The notes beneath the pieces are model-generated. The model was not told the origin of the DNA. It searched no databases and saw only the letters and a list, made by a program, of their open reading frames with translations. From assembly GCA_027422505.1 (NCBI GenBank), contig JAPQWV010000125.1:124001-188000 (forward strand): DNA of 64,000 bases, in the 5' to 3' direction. A program made the position numbers and the translations under genes. Each line of letters begins with the position of its first letter. Within the stretch, counting starts at the first letter, position 1. The stretch is from Craterostigma plantagineum. Taxonomy: Eukaryota; Streptophyta; Magnoliopsida; Lamiales; Linderniaceae. Below, piece after piece: positions 9,935 to 21,761 of the stretch.

Positions 9935-10580
9935 TGCCTATAGCACAATGTAATGAGTTTATATGCAGATGGAAGTTAAGGTATTGAAGCAACAGCAAAC
10001 AGAGATCATATGCAAATCAAAAAAGTTTTGATAAAAAAATGTTAACAAATCCTAGATGATAAAACAAGCATAAAAGGCTAAGGTTATTAGCATATAAAAC
10101 ACAAACATACGTCTCTTCATATGTTAAAACAAGGGTGTTAAAAATCCTAGAACATAACCAAAAATTCGCAGATTAAATCGTACCAACTACAGCGCCTCCC
10201 ATTTCAAGATCAAACAAACATCGTCTCTTCAAATGTTATGTTACTTGAGAGCAAATCATTAAGGTCGGCGGTTAATACTAGCATAAAGGCTGTTTCAATC
10301 GATCATTTCAGTCCATTATTCGCAGAAAAAAAAAAAAAACTGTAAACGTGAGTTTCAGATCTCAATGGACATACCAACACAACGTAGATCGACACGCCAA
10401 ACAAACAAGAATCGAAAGACAGATTCAACGAAACGTTTCAACGAACACCTAAACTAAGCATAGGATTATAGCAATTCCTAGCTTCGCAGGAGCGGGGGAG
10501 AGAGAGAGAGAGAAGCTTTCACCTTCGACGAATGTGGTGGTGGCTGAGCTGGGCTTGCGAAACCGAACTTAGGGCTTTGC
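9935..10580 (-). promoter_or_regulatory. RPL36 5' leader with intron and proximal promoter
   Basis: T-rich (on the coding strand) intron-like sequence ends in TATAG just upstream of the ATG. The leader near 10500-10570 contains a GA/CT tract and TTAGGGC.. sequence. Inferred from context rather than transcripts. Confidence 0.5.
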
Positions 10581-10685
10581 GATCTTATTTATAAGGTTTT
10601 AATGATTAAATAAATGAAAAAGGTGAGAACTGACCCGACCCGACCCGCCTGATTAAAAATTTAAAAAAATAAAATAAAATAGCAG

Positions 10686-10759
10686 TGGCGTCGCCCGGAC
10701 TCGAACCGGAGACCTTCAGTGTGTTAGACTGACGTGATAACCAACTACACCACGACACC
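10686..10759 (-). tRNA. tRNA-Val (anticodon AAC)
   Basis: Read on the minus strand: acceptor GGTGTCG pairs with CGACGCC (one G-U), D-arm GTGTAGTTGGTTATCAC, anticodon stem TCAGT/ACTGA with loop CTAACAC (anticodon AAC), T-arm TCCGG TTCGAGT CCGGG, discriminator A. No intron and no encoded CCA. Downstream (lower coordinates) a T7 run near 10660 can end Pol III transcription. It lies about 110 bases from the RPL36 leader. Confidence 0.95.
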
Positions 10760-11609
10760 TGTTATTTTAAGCAAAATTGAATCAGATATTAAACTTACTT
10801 GAAAAATTTTATTTGTCTTCAGTGAATTTATTTGTGTCATTATACATTGCAAAAATGTAGAAGTCGCTGGAATTGCTCAAGAACTCGGACACAAGCTTAA
10901 CCATAAACTGTATTCCTTCACTGATGTTTGCGTAAGCTATCATATCACATTTTAGCAAATCAGTTTTTACCGAAAACGACACTGCTTTGATTGAATTATT
11001 TAAAGACATGCTCGATTGATAACTTGGACCTTTCGACATTTCACTACAATTGGAGGTTCATAATTGATCCCCATTAGAAATATTCAATATTTTCCTTTTA
11101 TCGTTATCACTGCTCTCATCCTCCTTTGGTTGAGAGATTAGCCGCCATGGTTGAATTTTTTCTTTTTTTCAAGAGAGAGGGATAGTGTTGAGTGGAGGGA
11201 ATGAAATAGATTTGTCATGAATAGTGTTTCAAAACACACCTAATAATAGACTTGAGTAACGTGTAATATTCTTTACAATCTCAAATTAGCATATATTCAA
11301 AGGGAGATTATGAGTTCAAATATACATAAAATCTTTGATCTCGATTTGTGCAAATTTGGGACGAAAAACAAATAACGAGGATTTCAAGAAGTGACATTTA
11401 TAGAAAAATATCCAATTGAATAAAAAATTTACAAAGCGGTACATAATTTTTACAGATAAGTACGCGTTTTACTGTTTGTACCAATTTTCTCAGTCTTGAC
11501 GTACCTTTTATGTGTGTATTACGTACCATGTCACGCGTTTATACGGTACCCTATATGGTTTCTGTATGGTACCATGTGTTATATGACGTACCATTTTATC
11601 ACGTATCAC
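10760..11609. other. spacer between tRNA-Val and the first full copia element
   Basis: Mostly AT-rich with no recognised gene. A minus-strand reading frame at 10809-11039 has no family resemblance I can name. From about 11440 the sequence repeats GTACC/GTAC and GTATCAC words, and the copia element inserted there. Confidence 0.4.
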
Positions 11610-11987
11610 TGTTAAAAGAATTAAATGAGCTATCCCCTTCTTGGATCAAATGATTTGGGCCTCATATTTATTAAGCCCGTCAAAAGACCTGGCCCATATT
11701 GAAGAAGCTTCTACAAGGGAAACCCTTGCTATATAGTTCAACATCATCAGCCGTATTCTTCACTATACAGATGCAAAACCATTTTCTCCTCATATATACT
11801 TTCTAGTGTTCTTGAGTCTTTAGCTAGAAATTATAGCAAGTTCTCATTGCGTTGCACACTGTGTGTATAGATCTTTCATTTTTTCCTGTGTTTACGAATT
11901 TGCTAGTGCAGTTGTATCGTCAAACACAGTGAAGTCGTTTTTGAGCTGTTTTGATCTGAGATTTTCACTTGGATTCAAATTTTTTCA
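11610..11987 (+). repeat. 5' LTR of copia element 1
   Basis: 378 bases; I see no difference from 16941-17318 on base-by-base reading. Confidence 0.95.
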
Positions 11988-12000
11988 TGGTATCAGAGCC
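11988..12000 (+). promoter_or_regulatory. primer-binding site, copia element 1
   Basis: TGGTATCAGAGCC immediately follows the LTR; complementary to the 3' end of initiator tRNA-Met in the plant copia convention. Confidence 0.9.
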
Positions 12001-12553
12001 ATAAATCCTTCGAAACCCTAGATCTAAGAAAACTGTGTGTTTGGGGGTTTTTTTCTTTCATACTACGGCCAGATCTACCAATTTTTTCGTCGAAACCCTA
12101 GATCGAAGAAAAAACTGTGTGTTTGGGTTCTTACTGTTTGTCGCAAGGTATAGCACTACTTGTGCTGTTAATCCCCTCGCATTACACAACTTTTGTTCGT
12201 TAGACCTCAGAAGCCAACCAAGTCCAAGATCGACGCCACGCTTGCCCCCTTTTGCTGCTACTGCCTACGCACGAAGTAAGACTTCTCTTGGCTCCCAAAT
12301 ACCTCGTCGACCTCCCTTGCCGGCGCATCGAAAGGCAGCTTGAAGATCTGGTTTGGTTGGAACTGCTGTTTTCTACACACTTGTAAAGCCTTACGCTGAA
12401 GAAAAAACTCAGCTGCTTAAGGGTCTAAACAAAATCTGGTGATATCTTTCTATCTCTCGACTTTCCTTGAGATTGTTTTTGTATAGATTCTGTGTTCTGT
12501 CTGCGCACGCTATCTAGTTCTCTGTTTTGTGTTCTTGTTTGACTCTGTGAAAC

Positions 12554-14180
12554 ATGACTGATTCTATGTCTAATCCCCCACCAAATACTTTAAATGTTGT
12601 GACGCAAAACAAAAATGCTCTAGCTATAAATCCTCATGATCTTGCTGTGACTAATATCACCAATATTAGTCTAACTGGTAGTGAGAACTATGCTGCATGG
12701 TGTAACTCGATACTGTTAGTTCTCACAAGTAAGAATAAACTTGATTTCGTTCTTGGAAAAATAGATAAACCTGCAGATATTGAGTCGGGTCTGGAGTGGG
12801 AACGCTGTAATGCCTTAGTTCTTACATGGTTGTTGAATTCATTGTCTTCTGAACTTCGAAATAGGTTTATCTATGCTAAACTTGCTTCAAAAGTGTGGGA
12901 TTCACTTGAAAAAACTTTTAAAAAGGTGGATGGATCCAGAAAATACTCTTTAAAACAACAAATAGCCAATGCTAGGCAAGGAAATGATTCTGTGTCTGTT
13001 TATTATTCTAAGCTGCAGCATTTATGGGATGAATATGATGCTCTTGTTTGTTATAAACCTTGTACTTGTGATGTTTCTGTTCATAACACAAAGATAGAAA
13101 ATGAGTCTAGACTTATTGAATTTTTGATGGGCCTAAATGATTCGTTTCATGTGGTTAGGAGTAATATACTCATGTCTGATCCACTTCCTGATGTCATGCA
13201 TGCTTTCAATTTTGTTCTGTATGGAGGAATCCCATAGGAATGTTGTATTATCTTCTGAAAATTCTGTGCCTATCTTTGCAAACAAGTCAGTGAATAAAGT
13301 TAATAACCCAAGTCTTGTTTGCAAACATTGTGGTGGTAGAGGTCATTTGATTGAAAAGTGCTTTAAATTGATTGGTTATCCTGATAGATTTAATAAAAAT
13401 ACCCCATTAGGAAAAAATAGTAAGCACAATAAATGGAATAATTGGAATAGAAGCCAAAATATTGCTACCAATCAAGTTGAATCCCAGAACTGTACTTATA
13501 ATTCCGCTGTGCCTAATTTGTCAGTTGATCAGTACAACAAGCTGCTAAAGCTGCTGGACTGTTCAACTTCTGTTGAAACCAAGTCAGATACAATTTCAGG
13601 TGTTTGTGTTAATTCTGTTTCTCAATGTTGTAAGGATACTTGGATTATTGATTCTGGTGCAACAGATCATATTGTATGTTCTTTTGATAATCTAGAAAAT
13701 GTGACTGAAATTTCAGACCGAAATTTGAAAGTTAAGTTACCTAACGGACTCAGAATTCCTGTGAGACATGTTGGAGATTTAATGCTAACTAGCGAATTGA
13801 AACTTAAGGAAGTTCTCGTGATACCTGCTTTCTGCTGCAATTTAATATCAGTCTCTAGACTTATATCCGACAATAATTGCATTGTTCAATTTAAGGATTC
13901 ACTGTGCTTTTTGCAGGACCCACGAACCTCAAAGGTGCTGGGGACTGGTAAATTGAGGGCAGGACTTTACTGTTTTCAAAGAGTTTTGGACAACAGAAGT
14001 ATAATTCTTAACGCTGTAAGTAATGCCGCTTCATCAGTTTTGTGGCATAAAAGGTTAGGTCATCCTGCTGATCAAGTTTTAAAGTTACTATCTAATGACT
14101 TAAACTGTTCTGATTTTAATAAGATTAAACCTGTGATGCATGCCATAGGGCCAAGCAAACTCGAAATGTTTTTCCTTTAA
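12554..14180 (+). pseudogene. copia element 1: gag, zinc knuckle, protease and pre-integrase
   Basis: ATG 12554 starts MTDSMSNPPPNTLNVV; the Gag core has GSENYAAWCNSILLVLTSKN and LKQQIANARQGNDSV. The frame is lost at about 13220 and resumes in another frame. There follow a CCHC knuckle CKHCGGRGHLIEKC (CX2CX4HX4C), protease WIIDSGATDHI, and the GAG_pre-integrase block LWHKRLGHPADQVLKLL. The frame breaks again near 14135-14180, at the HCCC-type zinc region entering integrase. Aspartic protease DSGA is intact. Confidence 0.85.
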
Positions 14181-14600
14181 GTGAGACAAAAACAGATTCT
14201 GTGTTTGACCTGGTACATTTAGATGTTTGGGGTCCTTTTCGAGTAGAGAATGATGAAAAGAAATATTTTTTAACTATTGTTGATGATTTTTCAAGAGGGT
14301 GTTGGGTATTTTTCAAAACTCAAAATCTGAAACCTTTTCTAATTTTCAAACCTTTTTTAAGTTGGTGAAAAATCAGTTTTCAAAGAGAATTAAGAAAATC
14401 AGATCCGATAACGGTTCAGAATTTCTTAATTCTGATTTTTCAAAGTTTGTCAATAAAAAAGGATTGCAACATCAAACTAGTTGTGCTTACACCCCGCAAC
14501 AAAATGGCGTTGTAGAAAGAAAACATAGACATTTGTTAAATATTTCTAGGGCTTTATATTTCCAGTCTGGTGTTCCTTAGAATTTTGGAAAGAATGTATT
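14181..14600 (+). pseudogene. copia element 1: integrase core (frameshifted)
   Basis: DLVHLDVWGPF and FLTIVDDFSRGCWVFF carry the first catalytic Asp residues; after a shift near 14330 come KKIRSDNGSEFLNSDF and TPQQNGVVERKHRHLLN with DNG and the final Glu region. A further one-base loss and in-frame TAG near 14578 (GVP stop) separates it from the next frame. Family knowledge: DDE integrase of Ty1/copia. Confidence 0.85.
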
Positions 14601-15824
14601 ATGACGTCAGTCTACTTGATAAACAGGCTTCCATCTTCTGTTTTAAATGGAAAATCCCCTTTTGAGATGTTGTTTAATTGCAAACCAGTTTATGACCATT
14701 TAAAAGTTTTTGGTTGTCTATGTTATGCTACGAATTTGACTAAAGATAACAAGTTTGATCAGCGTGCTGTGAAATCTGTTATGTTAGGTTATTTTGAAAA
14801 CAAAAAAGCATATAAACTTTTTGACTTGGAAAACAAAAAAATTTTTTCTTCTCGTGATGTGCAATTTTATGAAACTGTTTTTCCCTTTATGATGGAAAAT
14901 AAAATATTATCCGAAGATATTTTTATGAATGATAATACTACTTCAGTTCTTGTTGATACTAACGTTCCAAGTCAAGAAGTCGATGATGATCCATTTCCTG
15001 TCTCAAGTACTCCTAATTCTGCTGGTAATCAGTCAGAATTTTTGGGTACAAATAGCGGATCTGAGACCCTAGACCCACAACTAATTTCCAATCCAGTTGC
15101 AGAAAATTCTGAAGTTGGTGATCATCAAGTTGCAGATGAAGACATGAACACTGCAGAAAATACCCTTGAAAATTCTGAAGTTGGTGATCATCAAGTTGCA
15201 GATGAAGACATGAACACTGCAGAAAATACCCTTGGCAGACCCAAAAGATTGGTAAAATTTCCCTCATATCTAAAGGACTATGACTGTAATGTGAAATGTT
15301 GCACTAGGCATCCAATTCATAAGTTTGTGAATTATTCTTCTTTGAAATCTGCTGATCATAGGTTCATATGTAATATTGATGATGCATGCATTTCAGTTCC
15401 TGATTCTGTGGATGATGCGATGAAAAATGTTAATTGGAAATTAGCTATGGATAGAGAAATGCATGCTTTATGTGAAAATGATACTTGGGAAATTGTTGAT
15501 TTGCCAAAAAATAGAAAGCCAATAGGTTGTAAGTGGGTGTTTAAGGTTAAGTATAATTCTGATGGATCATTAGATAGATATAAGGCACGTTTAGTTGCTA
15601 AAGGTTATAATCAGCGTGAAGGTATTGATTTTAAAGATACATTTGCGCCTGTCGTTAAGATGGTAACTATACGAGTTTTATTATCTATGGCTGTTAATAA
15701 TGACTGGAAAGTTTTTCAATTAGATATTAATAATGCTTTCTTACATGGTGATTTGTCCGAAGAGGTGTTTATGTGTTTGCCTGAAGGGTTTTTTGACAAA
15801 GAGGATTCTCGGTTTGTCGTTTAA
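14601..15824 (+). pseudogene. copia element 1: integrase tail, linker and start of reverse transcriptase
   Basis: Opens with [20 protein letters not shown] and [10 protein letters not shown], the conserved copia integrase C-terminal block, then an acidic linker with a 22-residue exact tandem duplication. RT begins at [20 protein letters not shown], followed by [36 protein letters not shown] and [18 protein letters not shown]. The frame shifts at about 15815 (DSRFVV stop). Confidence 0.85.
15102..15233 (+). repeat. exact 66-base tandem duplication in the copia 1 linker
   Basis: Two adjacent identical copies (15102-15167 and 15168-15233), in frame, encoding [20 protein letters not shown].. twice. 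Confidence 0.9.
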
Positions 15825-16946
15825 AAAAGTCGTTGTATGGTTTAAAGCAGGCCCCGAGAAAATGGAATGAAAAATTAACTGATCTTTTGAAAAAGAATCA
15901 TTTTGAACAAAGTTGCATGATTACTCTATGTTTTACAAATTGATGGAAGTAAATGTGTTTATCTTCTTGTATATGTTGATGATATAATTGTTAGTGGTAA
16001 TGATGAATGCGAGATAGATAATATTAAGAATATGCTGAATAGTGCTTTTGGTATTAAGGATTTAGGTTTTTTGAAATATTTTCTGGGTATAGAAGTCATT
16101 AGGACTGATAGTGCGTTTATTTTACACCAAAGAAAGTATGTTCTTGAATTGCTTGAAGAATTTGGGATGTTGGGCTGCAAACCCAAGTATACACCAATGC
16201 AACAGCATTTAAAATTAGGTACTTTGGAAGACGACCAGCCTTTCGAAAATATCACAAAGTTTCAGAGGCTACTTGGTAGATTAATATATGTATGCAATAC
16301 TAGAATAGATATTGCGTTTGCTGTTCAATGCCTTAGTCAATTTATGCATTCTCCGAAACAATCTCATTATTTAGCTGCTTGTAGGATTTTAAGGTATTTG
16401 AAAAACAGTCCTGGTCTAGGTTTTTCAATTTCGAAGATGGAAAATTATCAAATAAATGTTTTTTGTGACTCTGATTGGGCTACATGTCCTATAACTCGAA
16501 GGTCTGTTACAGGTTTCTGTGTTTTTTTTGGAAATTCTTTATTGTCATGGAAAAGTAAAAAGCAAAAAACTGTTTCTAAATCCTCAGCAGAAGCTGAGTA
16601 TAGGGCCATGGCTCAAACATGCTGTGAGATTATCTGGATACTTGGTCTGTTTAAGGACTTTCATCTTGTTGATATTACCCCTGTTAACCTATTTTGTGAC
16701 AATAAAGCAGCAATACAAATAGCAGATAATCCTGTGTTCCATGAAAGAACGAAGCACATCGAAATAGATTGCCATTTGATTCGGCAGTATATTACGGACA
16801 AAATCATCGCTACTCAATATGTGTCTTCTAATGATCAGTTAGCTGATATACTTACTAAAGCCCTTGGCAAAGAGGCACATTCTCGTTTTTGCAGGAAACT
16901 AGGAATGATTGATGTATTCGCTCCAAGAAGTGAGGGCGGGTGTTAA
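15825..16946 (+). pseudogene. copia element 1: reverse transcriptase catalytic part and RNase H
   Basis: After a shift near 15820 the sequence reads [17 protein letters not shown], then (another shift) the catalytic YVDDIIVSGND near 15970, then from 16032 SAFGIKDLGFLKYFLGIEV, RLLGRLIYVCNTRIDIAFAV, and RNase H with CDSDWATCPITRRSVTGFC, SSAEAEYRAMAQ and NPVFHERTKHIEIDCHLIRQ. It stops at 16946, six bases inside the right LTR. Confidence 0.85.
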
Positions 16947-17318
16947 AAGAATTAAATGAGCTATCCCCTTCTTGGATCAAATGATTTGGGCCTCATATTT
17001 ATTAAGCCCGTCAAAAGACCTGGCCCATATTGAAGAAGCTTCTACAAGGGAAACCCTTGCTATATAGTTCAACATCATCAGCCGTATTCTTCACTATACA
17101 GATGCAAAACCATTTTCTCCTCATATATACTTTCTAGTGTTCTTGAGTCTTTAGCTAGAAATTATAGCAAGTTCTCATTGCGTTGCACACTGTGTGTATA
17201 GATCTTTCATTTTTTCCTGTGTTTACGAATTTGCTAGTGCAGTTGTATCGTCAAACACAGTGAAGTCGTTTTTGAGCTGTTTTGATCTGAGATTTTCACT
17301 TGGATTCAAATTTTTTCA
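16941..17318 (+). repeat. 3' LTR of copia element 1
   Basis: 378 bases, identical to the 5' LTR by eye. Confidence 0.95.
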
Positions 17319-18043
17319 GTATCACGTACCACAATATGTTGATATATCATAGATAAATGTGTTATATGACGTACATGCGGTGGATCAGGTATCTATGTGC
17401 AAAAAATTTATTGTAATATGTACCTATCTATAAAAAAAATACTAACAGAGTACTAAGTTTGTATGCAAATGTGTATTTATATGTAAAGTCCCCTTCAAAA
17501 TTCATTGTATAAGAAAGAAAACCTACAAGAATCCAAGATTGACTAGTCTCAACTCCCAATCCCAACCATAGACTAAGACCATATGTGTAGTAGGATTTGA
17601 CTATAAAGATTGATTAGAAACGCGTGCTAACTATTTAAATTGTATATATCTAACAAGAGTGATGTGACGACTAAATAAGAAATTGAGAAATTGTGCAATT
17701 GAACTCACACAAATTATTATTTGATTTACATTCCAACCATTTTTAACCAAGTGTGTGATTAGAACACCTAATCAGAAATCAACTCCTTTTCTTACACAAG
17801 TCAATTCAACTTCATGGTAGAAAATTCACACGCAAACTCATCCCCCCAAAAAACGTAGAGAGATCACATTTTTGCCGATGCCCACCAAAAAAAAAAAGCG
17901 AACCGACAGCTCGAATAATACTTCACTATAATTGGGGTTCCGTAAAAATTCGGCCTTTTTTTGTTATCGCTTTTTCGTGATTGTTAAAGTTTGTATCTTT
18001 GCCTTTGTCCGCTCTAGAGATAAAGTACTCAGCTTTTTTTTCT
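17319..18043. other. spacer and promoter region of the MAPK gene
   Basis: AT-rich, with GTATCAC/GTACC-like words continuing from the left side of the copia insertion. No gene. The MAPK promoter and 5' UTR are presumed within about 17700-18043. Confidence 0.4.
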
Positions 18044-20046
<2,003 letters not shown>

Positions 20047-20443
20047 ACCACTGAGCGATTGACGATCGTGACCGTTGATTGAACCGTGAAGAATCTATAT
20101 GAGATCTGTTTTAAGTTATGTATGTATGCCCCTTTCTGAGTTTGATCCCATAACTAATGACACAATCTTTCAACTCTGTGCTGTGTTGATTTGCTGAGTG
20201 AAGAGTTTTTGCATCTGAGTAATAATTCCATACACTTGTGTGTACTTCTTAGTAAGATTAATATGCCTTGTCTGAATCTTGAATCAACTCTTTTTCTCTT
20301 CATGTCTGATTATTACAGTCTTTGACTTGTTCAAATACAATATAAGCTCATCACAGCATGAAATGCTATGCTAAAACTAGTTCACCACATAAGAACATCC
20401 TGACATCTATAGCAACACTCCATTGTTAACCATATATATGTTT
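20047..20443. other. convergent spacer between MAPK and NTF2-like genes
   Basis: Holds the MAPK 3' UTR and the 3' UTR of the minus-strand neighbour. Nothing else seen. Confidence 0.5.
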
Positions 20444-21464
20444 TCACACTGTTTTCTTCTCCTTGAGACCTCTGCTGGGCCTTAAAATTTGCTTCAGAAG
20501 AGCCATCTTAGGAACATTCCAATGTTCGACGTGTCTGAAGATTTCAGACAGCAGCGTAAGCGCTTAAAAAACAGATTAAACAGAGAGCCATTCGACGATG
20601 GTGATATGATACCTGCTTACTTTCCCAGATTGTTCGTCGAAGTAGTACTCTGTGTAGCCAGTGGCTTCGATAAAAGATGCAGAAAACAGTCAAATGATTT
20701 CGAAAATCTTGCAGTAACGAAGATACGTATAGTGTCGTAATAAGTACCAGAAAGAATCGGCCTCCATGGGAACGACATGACGCAGCTAAATCGCCAGTGG
20801 CCAACTGCTTTATCCTATTCAATACTAAGCCCAGCCCTTCAGAGAAGTATCAGAGAATAATATCATCGCCAAGGAAGAACATCCCTTTTAAACTCTTTAC
20901 CTCAAATTCTTCCCATTTCATGAGCTTCATATTCGATCTTTCGAGCAGATACCCGAAATTCGTACAGTTCCTCTTGAATCTTCCCCGCCCTCGGAAAGAA
21001 CCCGCCGGGTCGGCGAATTCGCAGCTTTCTTCGTAAGCATCCACCGTAAGATTACCTAAGAGGAGACAATTATTAGTTTGATCCATGAACTAAAAAAGTG
21101 AAAGTTCGAAGCTTTACGAGCTCAACCCACCAGTGACGAAGTATGACCTTTCGTAGTCTTCTTTGATGGTTTCCGCGATGATGGTTCGATCGATTTTCCC
21201 GGCGAACCCATCCGCCGAGGGTTCCGATTTGGGTTCGGCGCCGTCGGTTTTCGCCGGAGAACGGAAGAAAGAAGCGGCTATGCCTAGAATTTCAGAGCTG
21301 TACCAGGCGATTTTGAGCAGAGCGTTCTCGGGCGGCGACGACGAGTTGTTCTTCGCACAACATCGGACTTTGTGTGTCTTCGTCGAGGGATGAAATGGTG
21401 TGTGATGAGGTTGACAATGGAGTTTATAAGGTCTTTGAATGTACGGAAGAGAACTCACTGCCAT
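20444..21464 (-). CDS. plastid NTF2-like (DUF2358) protein
   Basis: Minus-strand gene of five exons: ATG at 21464 (MAVSSLPYIQRPYKLHC, a Ser/basic plastid-type transit peptide ending near VRCCAKN), through TIIAETIKEDYERSYFVTG; GNLTVDAYEESCEFADPAGS and NCTNFGYLLERSNMKLMKWE; HWRFSCVMSFPWRPILS; TGYTEYYFDEQSGKVSR; RHVEHWNVPKMALLKQILRP ending KEKKTV stop at 20444-20446. Canonical splice sites join all frames. The family is a small NTF2/SnoaL-fold domain of unknown biochemical role in chloroplast-targeted plant proteins. Intact. I cannot assign a substrate. Confidence 0.85.
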
Positions 21465-21697
21465 AAGAATAGTAGGAAGAAAGAAAGCGCTTCAAAGATT
21501 CAATGACGATGGTCGAAGACATGAATCCATGGCCATTTTTCTCCTATTTGTGAAATATGTCGACGATTCATTTCGGCCATAGAATGGAGAAGTGGTGTGT
21601 TGTTTTCTGTAATATATATAAATCGAAAAATTATATTTAATAGATATTTATTACATTTACATACACAGTAGCACTGTGCAGTGAAAGTCCGACGAAT

Positions 21698-21728
<31 letters not shown>

Positions 21729-21761
21729 CATAGCTAGACTAGATCTTCACCTACACGACCA
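21465..21761. promoter_or_regulatory. divergent promoter region, with (CT)n before ANGUSTIFOLIA
   Basis: Shared upstream region of the minus-strand NTF2-like gene and the plus-strand AN gene. A (CT)n microsatellite of about 26 bases lies at 21702-21727, probably in the AN 5' UTR. Confidence 0.5.

Larger units (their letters stand above)
11610..17318 (+). mobile_element. full-length Ty1/copia retrotransposon 1 (very young, ORFs broken)
   Basis: Identical 378-base LTRs at 11610-11987 and 16941-17318, TG...CA ends, primer site TGGTATCAGAGCC directly after the left LTR and purine tract GAAGTGAGGGCGGG directly before the right one. GTATCAC flanks both sides (11603-11609, 17319-17325), longer than the usual 5. 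Internal order gag, protease, integrase, reverse transcriptase, RNase H is copia. Several frameshifts or stops interrupt the polyprotein. Confidence 0.95.

Noticed and set aside
10809..11039. Minus-strand 76-codon open frame as a gene
   Set aside because: No recognised domain, no splice partners and no homologous motif; most likely chance.
12035..12343. Plus-strand open frame in the copia 1 leader
   Set aside because: Lies between the primer-binding site and gag in the untranslated leader; no Gag-like motif.
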